NCBI GenBank assembly: GCA_036365515.1
Contig: CM070874.1
Span: forward strand, 46,685,083-46,749,082
From: Torymus aiolomorphi
Taxonomy: Eukaryota > Arthropoda > Insecta > Hymenoptera > Torymidae
DNA: 64,000 nt
Direction: 5' to 3'
Every line of letters begins with the position of its first letter. Position 1 is the first letter of the stretch. The notes beneath the pieces are model-generated. The model saw nothing but the letters and a program-made list of their open reading frames with translations, was not told the DNA's origin and searched no databases. The position numbers and the translations under genes were made by a program. This document shows, piece after piece, positions 34,225-54,486 of the stretch.

Positions 34225-34560
34225 CATGGGCATAAAGTTGAACTTTATGCGAAACTTATTGTTCGCCTACTTTACGCCCTCTTCAATAGATTTTTCGTTT
34301 TATGCCCGAAAAAGAGGGCACAAAGTGCATACTTTACGCCCACTATGACGGAAAACAAATTTTCCACCCCCACTCATCGAAAAATATTGTTCGCAACGTG
34401 GGCGTAATGGTTTCCGCCCTCGTGCACGGCACGACAACTCTGGGCGTAAAATTCCACTTTACACCCATGTTACGAAAAGTACTATTTTTGCCCTTGCGGG
34501 CATGAAGTACCAATTTATTCCCTGTTTTGCGGGCATAACGTGCGATTTGACGCCAACTAA
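34225..34560. repeat. GGGCATAAAGT-type palindromic repeats
   Basis: Irregular inverted repeats built from GGGCATAAAGTTGAACTTTA, CTTTACGCCC and GGGCGTAAA blocks. They resemble the GGGAATAAAGT family by structure, with ATAAAGTN-NACTTTA cores, but have a different consensus. No gene is seen. Confidence 0.55.
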
Positions 34561-34599
34561 GCGTGAAGTAAAAAATGTTATGACATTTATTTATTCACG

Positions 34600-34990
34600 A
34601 CTACTATAATGGCTACTTTATTGACCTAAAAGCAGGACATAAGTAGCATTTTATTCCGTCTAATACTTCATTCCCTGTTCAGCGGGAATGAACAATTTTA
34701 TTCCCTGTTCAGTGGGAATGAACAATTTTATTCCCTGATAAGGAGGAATAAAAAATTTTATTCCCATCTCCACTATAATGTGCATTTTACAGCCTGAAAA
34801 GCGGGGCAAAAGTGGCGTCTAAATCCCTCTTTACTTTGGTCCCGCATATGCATATGGAGCTGGGAATAAAGTTATGTATGTAACACGGGACTAAAGTCGA
34901 TCATTCCCTTGGGTGATCACTGAACTCACCCGCGGGAATAATCTGCGACTTTAGTCCCTTGTTACATAATGTACTATCATTCCCCGTTTT
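34600..34990. repeat. GGGAATAAAGT family block with palindrome P (copy 2)
   Basis: Carries three short iterations of TTATTCCCTG-TTCAG, then the TTATTCCCATCTCCACTATA block shared with 28080. The palindrome at 34870-34976 pairs ATGTAACACGGGACTAAAGTCG with CGACTTTAGTCCCTTGTTACAT (two stretches each). The AATAAA at 34747-34752 is the first candidate polyadenylation signal after scratch. Confidence 0.8.
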
Positions 34991-35200
34991 GCCGGAATAA
35001 AAAATTGTATCATATAAAATCAATAACAAACAATGAGCACTGAGCAGTATAACAAAACGTTAACGATACGCTTGCGCAATACATAAGCGAAAAAATATAC
35101 CTAAAATACGTAAACGAACGGCATATTTAGAAACTTTATCTCATGTAGGTAGTCCCACTTTTCCAAGTCAATAAAGTGGCCACAGTTGATTCGGGAATAA

Positions 35201-35306
35201 TAGTACATTATGTAGCAAGGGTGAACAGTCGATCTTGACTGCCACGGTTGGGATAACCCGAGGGAATCATCGACTTTTCTCTCGAATTACATAATATATA
35301 GTAGTT
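35201..35306. repeat. Palindromic repeat of family P (copy 3, diverged)
   Basis: TAGTACATTATGTAGCAAGG with GTGAACAGTCG is mirrored by CGACTTTTCTCTCGAATTAC ATAATATATAGTA. The loop contains GGTTGGGATAACC. It is more diverged than the copies at 28609 and 34870. Confidence 0.7.
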
Positions 35307-35398
35307 TATTCCTGTCTCCTCTGTGGCCACTTTTTTATTTGACAAGTGGGACCAACGGAAAGTTGGGGAGTATTTGTAAACGCAGGCGACCGGCATCG

Positions 35399-35729
35399 CA
35401 CAGTGGTCCCAAATCCACCTTTACTGGTATTTTGCCCGCTTCAAGCGAATTTTTCACGGATCAAAGTGATTCAAGCGGGATATTAAAGCTTTTATAATTT
35501 AGAATTAGAAGCCACTACACACAAGGGTGGCAACCAGCCCTATTTATTATTAAACAACCCCTAAACTTATATAGAAATTTTTACATTTTAGAAAGTAAGT
35601 ATTTTTACATTTTACAAAGTATCTCCTGTAACCGAAAACATTAATTATGAATATACATATATATTACATACATATATTATGTGTGTGTGTGTGTGTGTGG
35701 GGGGTGTCATGTGTGTGTGTGTGTATGTG

Positions 35730-35767
<38 letters not shown>

Positions 35768-36024
35768 TGTGTGTGTGTGTGTGAATGTGTGTTATAAATA
35801 TAACATATATTATAAATTAAACACTGACAGCAAACAACATATAGGTTTCGATATAAGTTTAGGGGTTGTTTAATAATAAATAGGGGTGGTTACCACCCTT
35901 GTGTGTAGTAGCTTTTAATTCTATATGATAAAAGCTTTAATATCCCGCTTGAATCACTTTGATCCGTGAAAAATTCGCTTGAAGCGGGTAAAATACCAGT
36001 AAAAGTGGATTTGGGGCCACTGTG
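35399..36024. mobile_element. Transib-like foldback element with RSS-heptamer-like ends
   Basis: The element begins CACAGTGGTCCCAAATCCAC and ends GTGGATTTGGGGCCACTGTG, with a perfect 5-bp duplication CATCG at 35394-35398 and 36025-36029. About 200 bp arms are inverted copies, including TTCAAGCGAATTTTTCACGG and ACAACCCCTAAACTTATAT blocks. The centre holds an imperfect (TG)n. Transib-superfamily elements have CACWRTG termini and 5-bp GC-rich duplications, and their transposase is the relative of RAG1 (established knowledge). No transposase is present, so this is a non-autonomous candidate. Confidence 0.75.
35680..35793. repeat. Imperfect (TG)n microsatellite
   Basis: TG dinucleotides with TA, GGGG and CG interruptions, filling the loop of the Transib-like palindrome. 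Confidence 0.95.
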
Positions 36025-36099
36025 CATCGGCGCCCGCGTAAGTGGGCTTAATATTTAAAAATGTATTATTTAAACGATATTTGGCTAAGCTTATACTGA

Positions 36100-36320
36100 A
36101 TTTACTTTTTTCCCGCAAATGCGGTAAAATTACTTAAAAGAGGGAAACAGTCTAATTTTGGTCCCGCTTTTTAAGGAAAAAAGTGGCCATTTTTGTTGAG
36201 ATGGGAATAAAGTTTTCTATATGCAACACGGGAATAAAGTCATAGATTATTCCCGCGGGCGAATTTTCTGCCCTAGCGAAGCGAGGCAGAACTTTGTTAC
36301 ATAATGTACTATCTTTGCTA
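36100..36320. repeat. Inverted GGGAATAAAGT block with palindrome P (copy 4)
   Basis: Contains TATATGCAACACGGGAATAAAG on the left and CTTTGTTACATAATG on the right, with an inner hairpin CTGCCCTAGCGAAGCGAGGCAG (read as two stretches). The AGCGAAGCGAGG loop resembles the conserved loop motif of the 34 and 55 kb hairpins. AAAAGTGGCCATTTTTGTTG before it is the inverted form of the block at 28080. Confidence 0.75.
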
Positions 36321-37469
36321 CTTAAATAGTTATTATCGGGCCCAGCGATCACTATTCAACTAGCAGAAACTAAAGTTCCGAATATTTTTTAATGTATGCA
36401 TTGTGTGCGTAAACGTGCATTTTGTTCCCACAAAACATGGCGTAAAATGCGTACTTTAGACCTACAATGACGAAAAATAATGTTCACACCGCAGGTGTAC
36501 AACTTTCCAACCTCCGTTCTCCCACGACCATAAAGTTCAACTTGCAGCTTTAAAACTTAATTTCAAAATCTTGGATTGTCAGAATTATCTAAATTTTTGC
36601 ACAATTATGATGTATGCCATTATACTTAAGGTTGTATTGGCTACTCAGTCGGTGTTCAAAGTTAGTTATATTACTTAAACTACACTGAAAAAATTACATG
36701 AACTCTAAACAGATACTTTCTCCTTCAGTAATAAAAATATTGCTACAAGGCCTAAGTATATACGGCATAGCTGTTACAACTATACTAGTGTTGCTGTACT
36801 GTAGTTTTGTTCCTGGAAGGATTCAGTGTATTGAATTCTCATGATAATATATTACTATGAGACTAATTATGAATATAAAATATTTTTTAATTTAATCGTA
36901 AGCGTGGTGGGACTTAGAACTTGAATACTTATAAGTGCAATCCAGAGTAAATTACAGAGCTATACTGAGTTAAGCTTGCGAGAGCAATTGGACTTTATTT
37001 AAGGTTTGTCTCTTGTGATTTTTTCTCACAACATTACCCCGTATTGTCAACTTGGTATTGTTGTACGCTCAATACTTTTTTCACTGTACCAATAATTAAT
37101 TATAAGAATTTGGTTTTTTATTTTTTATTCAATAAGCTTATAGAAATACACCACATAAATAGTTTAAGAATTATTAAAAGTAACAAATATGAAATTTTTT
37201 TCATTCGCGCAAGAAACGGACCTTTTTTCATGTCTAAATGTTGGGTAGAAAATGGCGCTGATTGGGGAAAGAATGAAAAAAATCCATGTTTTTCACAGTT
37301 TAGCGGGTGAAAAAAGTGTTCCCGCTAGAACGAATCTTTATGAATTTATTCTCTTAGTCTCAAATTTATACATTTCATGGCTTTTTGGCCTGTTTAGGAG
37401 GATATGGATAATTTTTAAAGTTTTAAAGTCGCACATATTTGAAATAAGCTATTCAAATGAAAACTAAGA
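36321..37469. other. AT-rich intergenic stretch
   Basis: A short repeat-like segment at 36420-36560 resembles the GGCGTAAAATGCGTACTTTA type repeats. Otherwise no gene or RNA is recognised; frames of 60-90 codons lack family resemblance. Confidence 0.5.
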
Positions 37470-37670
37470 ATGCAATGATTTGTAACTGGGTTGGGCACGA
37501 CTCTAAATGTACGATCCCCTACCCAACTTTAATGCATATAAAAAGGGCCCCTCATGCACGCGTTAAAATCCGATGTGTAACACAGGAGCAAGAGCTATTT
37601 CAGACTCGGGCGAGGTGTCTTCAGCACTCTCTTGAAATAGCTCATTTTCTCCCCTTGTTTTAAAACGTAC
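37470..37670. repeat. Two short palindromes
   Basis: AACTGGGTTGGGCACGACTC pairs loosely with CCCCTACCCAACTTT (37485-37532). GGAGCAAGAGCTATTTCAGA (37583) pairs with CTCTTGAAATAGCTC (37631) around a loop containing GACTCGGGCGAGGTGTC. They have the same architecture as the other dispersed hairpins but unrelated sequence. Confidence 0.6.
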
Positions 37671-37709
37671 TAATATATTAGTTATTAATAATTATTAATA
37701 ACATACTGA

Positions 37710-38075
37710 CTTTCGACGCGATTGTGTAGCCCATACAACCTTAATACGTATATCAAATTTTATAATGATCGCAAAAAACACGGTTTTGGGATACCTACCT
37801 CAAAGTACTGCGGTGAATGTGATTTTAATTTTTTAACTATCTCTCTTCCCAGAAATAACAACACTTTTTATATAAAGTTTAACAAATTAGAAGCTGAAGA
37901 TGATTTGAAGCTCTATGTTATTTTTTTCAGAAACAAAAGAAAACTCGTGCAATTCAAATCGAGGATAAATGAAGCAAGAAAATGTCTTAAGATATGTACG
38001 AAGCATAGATTCGCCAAGGACCAGGAAAGGAATGGACGTCTCATATTTTATGTCCCGTTCGAACTGTACCAATAA
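37710..38075 (+). CDS. Unidentified open frame, possible terminal exon or pseudogene
   Basis: An open frame of about 120 codons in AT-rich DNA with non-repetitive, protein-like composition, including KYCGECDFNF, FYIKFNKLEAEDDLKLYVIF and KSRINEARKCLKICTKHRF. No good ATG opens it; the frame starts after a TGA at 37707 and could be entered through an AG acceptor at 37728-37729 (TTGTGTAG). Upstream exons were not found. I do not recognise a family. It may be a last exon, a transposon fragment or chance. Confidence 0.25.
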   Translation, partial: LSTRLCSPYNLNTYIKFYNDRKKHGFGIPTSKYCGECDFNFLTISLPRNNNTFYIKFNKLEAEDDLKLYVIFFRNKRKLVQFKSRINEARKCLKICTKHRFAKDQERNGRLIFYVPFELYQ

Positions 38076-38081
38076 TCTCAA

Positions 38082-39490
38082 CCAACGAATAACGAATTAT
38101 ATATAATACATGTATTATATAATAATTGCATAATTATACCAAACTCTTAGAGTTTCTCTACTCCAGGTACGGTTTTATTGTTACCTATGAAAGGAGAGTA
38201 CTTATACAAATTAATTGAACATTGAAGGAAAAATGTTATCGAAACAACTACTTACCTATACTTTTTTTATAAAAATAATTAAGCAATACCTAACATAAGT
38301 AAGAGGATTTCCAACAAGATATTTAAACATAAAATAGCTCGTTAACACATTGTATAAAACTGTAAAGATCGTGTCAACATTTATATGAAAATAATGCAAT
38401 CTTATTTATAGAGACGTTTGTTTAAGTCTGTATACAATCAAGCCTACATAACGCAACTTTTCGAAACCAATGATTTAAAAGAAGTGACTCATCATCTCAA
38501 GATGTAATTAGTTCAATCGAAATTTCTGATATCCTTAATATATATATATCATAAACCGAATGAATTATGTCACTATTTTACCAAAAAATATATGGTAATT
38601 ATTCAAGTAAAGCTAGAAATTATTCTAAGAACAATATGTATTATTAGCTCGTAATTGTTATATGACGTAGAGTAACAACATAGTTGGTTTCGATACTTCT
38701 TTTCCGCAAAAATGAAAGTTACGTTGGTACTTTTAAACTAACGCAGACTATTCATGAACATTTGTTTAGGGAGAATTCAGCGTCAGTAGCTGACTCCTTC
38801 CGGCTGAAAAAAACGCCGAATGTCGTACAATGCAAGCCAACTAAGTGTGTGCATAAATAAGACACTAAAACGCCGAAAACATCGAATCTCCAATTATTTC
38901 GAACTCTCGCAGAGTTTCGCGTGCAATTTTTATAAATACGAAAGAATTTTACTGAATATGTCTCGTCAAACAATAGGTTTGATACTATTTGCATTTTATT
39001 AGTCGAAAAATGTAAGTGCAAAGCTGTACCTTATTTTAGCAAATCGAATACTCTCTAATTTATTTTGTGCAATATTTTTTATTAGTATTTGTAAAAAAAG
39101 TTTTTTTTATATGATTTCTGTGATAATATAAAGTTTGTGTTAAGAACGAGAAAACTAAACTGTAAATATAAACAGCAATGAATTATTTAAATTAAAGTTG
39201 TCTTTATTCCTCATTAATTATAGCAATTTTCTAAATTAAAAAATTAATTTATCATATAAACGAAGTTCTTTTTATTCATATGTAATACTTTAATAATAAG
39301 AATAATAATCTGAAAACACCCATAATATTAATAAAAGAATCGTAAATTTTGACCATTTCAAATCAGTATTGAATATTAAAGCAGTGAAGATGGTATTTTT
39401 ACTTCACTTGAAAGTTTAAAAAAGTTGGAAAAAAGTGAAGAATAAAGTTCCGATAAATTCGCAATTAATTTCAAACAGAAATTACACAAC
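38082..39490. other. AT-rich intergenic stretch, nothing recognised
   Basis: No coding resemblance, RNA gene or strong inverted repeat was seen. Confidence 0.5.
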
Positions 39491-40100
39491 GATGTATGAT
39501 CTATCGGAGAATTCGCAACTGAATATAAGCTCGGGCGTGTAAAAATACCGGGTAAACTTTGAAGACCACATAAAGCATTAGGAAAGTGCGGCAAAGACCG
39601 GGCGAAAGCGGCCAGTTGCGCGCGCGTCCTCACTCCTCGTGGTCCTACTCCCCGGTTCGAGAAAAGAAGCAAGGGCGGCGCTAAGTAATCGACAACACGC
39701 CACTTCGTTTTCGGGAGAAATTTTTCGGCTCGCTCGCGACGACGGCGATCACAACTTGCGGGACGAGAGGGAGGCCGCCACCTGTTGCGGGGCCACTCTG
39801 CAGCACACTGACCAGAAGTGATTCGCGCGCGCGAGCGCGTGAGAGAGACGCAGCCGACAAGTTGTGCGCCTTTGAATTATGGAACGTGTTGTGCGGCCGC
39901 GGCTTACTTAATGGCCAAGTCTCGCAGCCGGCAAATTCGTGCCGTTGACGTAACACTTGGAGAGGGGTGGACGATGTGAAAAAAGGTGAGGGAAGTTGCG
40001 AGAGAATGCAGAAAAGAGAAAGCAAAGCGGGTGACAAGGAGCTTTTATTTTTATATGGGTACGAATATCGTCAGCGAAAATTTATTCGAGCGAGCCGAGC
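39491..40100. promoter_or_regulatory. CpG-rich block, candidate regulatory region
   Basis: An isolated CpG-rich segment in a 10 kb AT-rich region, with E-boxes (CACCTG near 39780), GCGCGCGCGAGCGCG at 39826 and GTGCGGCCGCGGC at 39890. A 118-codon minus-strand frame is compositionally biased. It lies about 6 kb downstream of scratch and 11 kb beyond the AFG3L2 start, so it could serve either or be an unannotated promoter. Confidence 0.3.
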
Positions 40101-44117
<4,017 letters not shown>

Positions 44118-44551
44118 TTAAGAGTGCTCTCTACCCCGATTGGAACGCCACCTACTTTCAAAAGTGTTTTTTGTTGATTAAAAAAATTTGAGACAATATT
44201 AACGTAAAAATAAAGTTTTCCCACGTGTAATTAGTATTAAAGACACGATTACAAGAGTTTTCCTAAATTAAATTCCATTAATCTGTATTTTGTAGAGAAA
44301 AATTTGGAGTCATTTTCAGAAATGTCCACTGAACGTTTGAATTTTCTCTACAAAATACAAGTTCACTTATTCGTTTAAATTCATGAAACTTGTTTAAAAG
44401 TAATCCTTATTAACTTTTACACGTGGGAAAACTGAGTTATGATTAATTTAAAATTTATAAGTACACTTAAATTAATGAAAATACGTAAGTGAAGTCATGG
44501 TGGCGCTGCGATCTATTCCGGAGTTGGGGTTTAGATAGAGAGCACTCTTAA
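44118..44551. mobile_element. TTAA-flanked palindromic MITE
   Basis: TTAAGAGTGCTCTCTACCCC and GATAGAGAGCACTCTTAA form matched ends with TTAA on both sides. Inside are further inverted copies: TTTTCCCACGTGTAA against TTACACGTGGGAAAA, and TATTTTGTAGAGAAAA against TTTTCTCTACAAAATA. There is no coding capacity. The GAGTGCTCTCTA terminus differs from family K, so it is a second TTAA-targeting family. Confidence 0.85.
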
Positions 44552-44619
44552 TGAGTCAAGAAAGTAATTCATTGTAGAATCAATTTCATTTCATTCATCT
44601 CACATAGAATATATTTTTT

Positions 44620-44795
44620 GGCACTCCGTGCGTAAAGTATTATTTTAGCGCGCGCTTGCAAACCTAAGCGTGTGTTAAAGTAGTGCTTTATCCACGAAGT
44701 GTCAAAATAGTACTATTCGATACAGGTGGTAAAAATGATTCTCACACGAGTGTGTGACCATTTTTATCGCACTAGTATCGAAAAGTACTATAATA
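44620..44795. repeat. Two adjacent hairpins of the AGTACT-stem family
   Basis: The second hairpin pairs AATAGTACTATTCGATACAG-GTGGTAAAAATG (44706) with the complementary CATTTTTATCGCACTAGTATCG-AAAAGTACTAT segment; its loop is the short CACACGAGTGTGTG, a shrunken form of the loop at 45295. The first, 44628-44700, pairs CACTCCGTGCGTAAAGTA with its diverged complement around AGCGCGCGCTTGC. Confidence 0.8.
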
Positions 44796-45235
44796 CACAA
44801 GAAAATATATTGTTATAAAACAATTGTATATATAATAAACAGTAATAATATAATTTTGTTTTTAATATCATATTTTTTAAACACTTTTTAGATTTGACAT
44901 TTGTTTTTTCAGTGTAAGGATTTCTTATCATTATAAGAATGATATATGGCATATGATGATAATCTTTCTTGACTCAACATATACCGCTACATAAAAAAGT
45001 TGAGTATCAAAAGACATTGTATCACAGCGACGTTGTATCAAATATACGAACGAATGAAAAGAGTAAAATAATCGAACTTTATATCAAATATAACCCCGAC
45101 CATGTAGACATATACCGTGTTTTTTCAATTTTATTACGAATATCTCTGTACGTGACAGTAACGCGAAATAAACGAATGTTCTGAAGCACTTCTATGTATT
45201 AATTTGTTACCTGTGAAATATTCCTGTAGTCCAAT

Positions 45236-45470
45236 TAAAAATAGTACTTTTTGATACTAGTACGATAAAAATCATTCTTGCACGAGATGATAATTTATCG
45301 CACAAGCCAAGCGAGGGTGACAATCACACTCTTGTGAGAATAATTTTTATCACCTGTATCGAACATTATTTTTTTACACTCATACTATTTTAGCGCACGC
45401 TTGTAAACGTAAGCGTGCATAAAAATAGTACTTTACGCTCGGAGTGTCAAAAAATCCATTATTATGAGGT
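45236..45470. repeat. Two adjacent hairpins with the shared loop motif, 3' of AFG3L2
   Basis: This is the same stem family as 44706-44791 but in the opposite orientation. AGTACTTTTTGATACTAG-TACGATAAAAAT pairs with ATTTTTATCACCTGTATCG. The 40 nt loop contains TTATCGCACAAGCCAAGC (45295-45312) followed by GAGGGTGACAA. A second hairpin (45375-45470) repeats the ATTTTAGCGCACGCTTG type. It lies 40-270 bp beyond a candidate AFG3L2 polyadenylation signal at 45512-45517 (minus). Confidence 0.85.
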
Positions 45471-45511
45471 TTAAAATAAATATCAAATAATTCCGATGTT
45501 ACAAAAGTTCT

Positions 45512-45517
45512 TTTATT
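45512..45517 (-). terminator. Candidate polyadenylation signal of AFG3L2
   Basis: AATAAA on the minus strand, about 265 nt downstream of the stop codon; the first such hexamer after the coding region. Confidence 0.4.
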
Positions 45518-45780
45518 ACAGATTCCGTGGAAATATCAAAGCTTTCATCAGTATGAGAGGTGAACACTTCGCAAATTTTTTCAAAAACAAATTATTATTA
45601 TACATATCGAGAAATTACAAGCGTAAGAAAACACAACAGGGTTCACAATTCGATTCATGCGTAATCGTATATTCAATTCATTGCTATTTAAAAAGTATAT
45701 TTTGAAAACTATCTTACAAAATATTGGTAAAGGTATGTTAAGCTGTTTGATCGGTCTATCAAATGGAAAAAGACATATAA

Positions 45781-51080
<5,300 letters not shown>

Positions 51081-51365
51081 ATCTCATTTATAAGAGAAGC
51101 GTCAATTTGAATAGATGAAATGTGGATGGCCCCTCGAAAACGATGCACAAGGCGTATACATTACCGGCCGCTAATCATTTTTCTGTATACTCTGCTTGTT
51201 AAGCTGGCTGCTGCTTCGCGTGCTAGCTTTCCGGCTGCTAGCTCACTCGCGGTTCTTATAGGTATATCTACGAGCATAATTTACGTTTATGCGCAAACGG
51301 ATTGCGCATATACCACCGCGACCGCAAGCAGCCGCAGGGTAGGCTCAGGTCAAACCTCAGACCCG

Positions 51366-52621
51366 GGCCCTTATTCTATAAGGCTGTGACTCCAATAGAG
51401 TACAGAGTGCTGTTTCGCGTGCCATGTCGTGGCAGCACGCGTGTGGAACGTTTAGTATTTATATCTTATAGTGTAGAAAGGTCTCGCCAGTTATCCTCTG
51501 CGCATGTGCGCACCGCTAGTTGATCTCAGAGAAATGTAGGTATGTTAACTTCTGACAAAAATATTTATACTAAAACTTCGAAGAAAAGGAAGAGGGAACA
51601 GCCATCGAATATCGAATTGAAAACCTTATCAAAAATGCAGGTTGAAAATGTTAACATGAAAACATCCATTGTAGCCAGAATCAACATCATTAATGAATTT
51701 TAATATGTTACCTAAACAAAAAAAGGCCTAGCTTTTCTAAAAATAATGAAAATTTTTAAAAATTACATTAAAAAATAATGATTCTAATTTTTCATCTTGT
51801 ATTAGTAATTTTTTAAAGTTTAATAAGAATGTTTTTAGATTCCTTTTTCAAATTTTATGAATTTTAAGTACTACAACGAGTGAATATAATTAAATTCAAT
51901 CGTAAAAAAAAAAATGCTTTTTATTATTCTTTATTAAATTTTGTGAAATACTATCATTGCTGCCTTTTGCTTGTAATTTTGTATCTTGTATAAGTGAATT
52001 TTATAATTCTGTATCGTATAATATTTTTCCGTAGGTATTAATGCCTAATATTTTACTAATGTTTTACTAATGTTTTACTAATATTCACTAATGTATAACT
52101 TTTTATATTTGCTATTGAAATAAATTTTAAAAATTTTAAATGTATTATCAATTTATTTCTATGCCTTTTTTTAATAATAATAAATATAAATTTTTTTAGT
52201 ATTTCTTTATTTTTGCAAAAGTAAACATAAATATATATTGAAATGTAATGATATTATACATAATAAAAGTATTAAATATACATTGTAATTTTGTAAATAA
52301 TTTATTATTAATAAATAAGTTCGCTTTTTCTTTCAAATCAGCTGGCGGTGCACACATGTGCAGAGGATAACTGGCGAGACCTTTCTACACTATAAGATAT
52401 AAATACTAAACGTTCCACATAACACGCGTGCTGCCACGACATGGCACGCGAAACAGCACTCGTACAGCACGCGAAACAGCACTCTGTACTCTATTGGAGT
52501 CACAGCCTAAGCGTGTCACTTGTGAGATAGACGATATTCTCTTTAAAGGAGCTCTCTGATTGGTGTAGACCGCTTGTCTCACGTGTGTCACTCGGTGAGA
52601 TAGTTATGGAATAAGCCCCCT
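51366..52621. mobile_element. Foldback element about 290 bp upstream of the AFG3L2 start
   Basis: Outer tips GGGCCCTTATTCTATA and GTTATGGAATAAGCCCCC are inverted. Arms of about 150 bp pair: CTCCAATAGAGTACAGAGTG-CTGTTTCGCGTGCC (51391) against the complementary segment at 52440-52505, and GGTCTCGCCAGTTATCCTCTG against CAGAGGATAACTGGCGAGACC. The interior is AT-rich with no transposase. The right arm has an extra AGATAG/GTGTCAC-rich 100 bp segment. Superfamily unknown. Confidence 0.8.
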
Positions 52622-53500
52622 GGTATACGACGTGGAATAAACACGAAAATTACTATTTCTATTGTTGTTTTTTTCAAAATTTAACTTTACGAAAAGAATA
52701 ATATGAAAATATCGGGATTCATTCTTATTTCATAATAAGTATTATAAATTGACTGTTTTATTTTTAAATTATTCAGAATTCCCAATTTCATCGATCATTT
52801 AATATTGCAATATTTCTTACAGAACGTACATCATTTTTATTTTATGTATATATTTAAAATTTAACCTTTAGAGGGCCGGAAAAGTATACTGGCTCAAGTA
52901 ACTGAACCCATCATGATTGACATTTTACACATGGTCAAATGATATAACTTATACCATTTTTATGCATTTTCTTAGAACAGTCGCGTACTCCAAATGCCGG
53001 TCACCTCAGATTACGAATTTTCGTTTTCGTAGCCGGTTTTAGTTCCACCTTCCACGCGGTTGCATCAAAGTTTTTTTTATAATATTTTGACCTGCTTAAT
53101 ACGAATTTCGAGGGTTTTTTCCGAGAAATTATCAGGAAAATTGTTATGATCTATTTTCCGAGGATATAAGAAAATTTTTGTTTTTCTATCTAAAAAAAAT
53201 TGTGTATTCTTCACGTAATTGTAAAAACAAAATGTTTTTACATGTTTTTTTTGTAAGACGCATCAAAGGTGAAAAATGAAAAATTAGTTGAAAATTGTTG
53301 TCAACTTTCTGACGATCTATTGAACTTCAAAAATCTCCATAAACATTAGCATAAAATACCTATATATGAAAATAGTGAAATTCGCTATTTTTCCAAACTA
53401 TGGAAATTTGTTCACAGCAAATGATGCATTTTACAAGAAAAGATGTAAAAACAAACTGCTTTTAAAATTACGCGAATACAATATTTTCTTAGAAATATTC
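52622..53500. other. AT-rich intergenic stretch
   Basis: Segments near 53095-53165 (ACGAATTTCGAGG, TCAAAGTTTTTTTTATAATA, TTTCCGAGAAATTATC) recur inverted near 53930-54010, so the following TTAA palindrome sits within a larger, older inverted repeat. No gene seen. Confidence 0.5.
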
Positions 53501-53885
53501 TTAAGGGGGTGCCATAGCCGTATCATTACCGACTGAGCAATTGGCACAGTTTCAAGCTTATTAAAAATAAAATACGTAAAATCATAAGAAATCAAGAGAA
53601 CACTTCGCTGTGGTTTTGAACGTTCTATCTCCCAGTAAAAGTTTGAAGTCGAAATATTAAGTGGTTTTTGCAAAAACTTTGAACAAAACAAAATTCGGTT
53701 TCGTTCAAAGTTTTTGCAAAAACAACTTGATATTTCGACTCGAAACTTTTACTGGGTGATAGAACGTTAAAAAACACAGCGAAGTCTTCTCTTGATTTTT
53801 TGTAATTTTACGTATTTTTTTTTAATAAGCTTGAAACTGTGTCAATTGCTCGGTCGGTAATGGTAGGACTATGCCACCCCGTTAA
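53501..53885. mobile_element. TTAA-flanked palindromic MITE, third family
   Basis: TTAAGGGGGTGCCATAGC and GGACTATGCCACCCCGTTAA form the ends. The whole 385 bp is a near-perfect palindrome (GAGCAATTGGCACAGTTTCAAGC against GCTTGAAACTGTGTCAATTGCTC, AGTTTTTGCAAAAAC at the centre). It inserted inside the older inverted repeat described at 53095-54010. Confidence 0.85.
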
Positions 53886-54097
53886 AAAAAAAAATAAAAA
53901 ATTTCCGATTTTTTTGGAAAATCGGTAATAACAATTTTCCTCGCAGTTTCCCCAAAGAACATCCTCGAAATTCGTATTCAGCGGGTCAAAATATTGTAAA
54001 AAACTTTGATGCAACCACAGATCTCCATCTGCTATGAAAACCTTCCTAGCGTCTGGTTTAATATATTTATGGAACATTGTTATTGCCATTAACTATT

Positions 54098-54240
54098 TGA
54101 CCGTCAGATTTAAGTATACCAAGTGGGTATATATATATAACAGGATATAATTTCTCTAGTCAAATATCAAAACAATATAAAAGTCGAAGAGGCTTCTTTT
54201 AGAACCTACACTTTGCATCTGACGATTATAATTTACAAGG
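54098..54240. repeat. Dispersed repeat shared with AFG3L2 intron 4
   Basis: GTCAGATTTAAGTATACC, TCTAGTCAAATATCAAAACA and CTTTGCATCTGACG match 49583-49712 in the same order, with TCAGAT/ATCTGA inverted ends. It is probably a small MITE. Confidence 0.65.
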
Positions 54241-54486
54241 GCCTAAAATAAAAATAATGATTAAAAAAACTCCATTGTTTTATTTTACTCCAATATTTAC
54301 GTATATTATAAGTTCTCATTTATTACAGAAATAGAAAAATAAATTATCTGAAGTTGACTACGACTCAATAATCACCTACAAATATATTCTCTAAAATAAT
54401 CATTTTTCAATTATTTTAAGAAAATATAAGTAAATATGTACCTAGTCTTGAAAGAACAATTTTCATTCCATACAAGTTTTAATCAA

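Noticed and set aside
35679..35873. 64-codon frame of alternating Cys-Val
   Set aside because: Translation of a (TG)n microsatellite.
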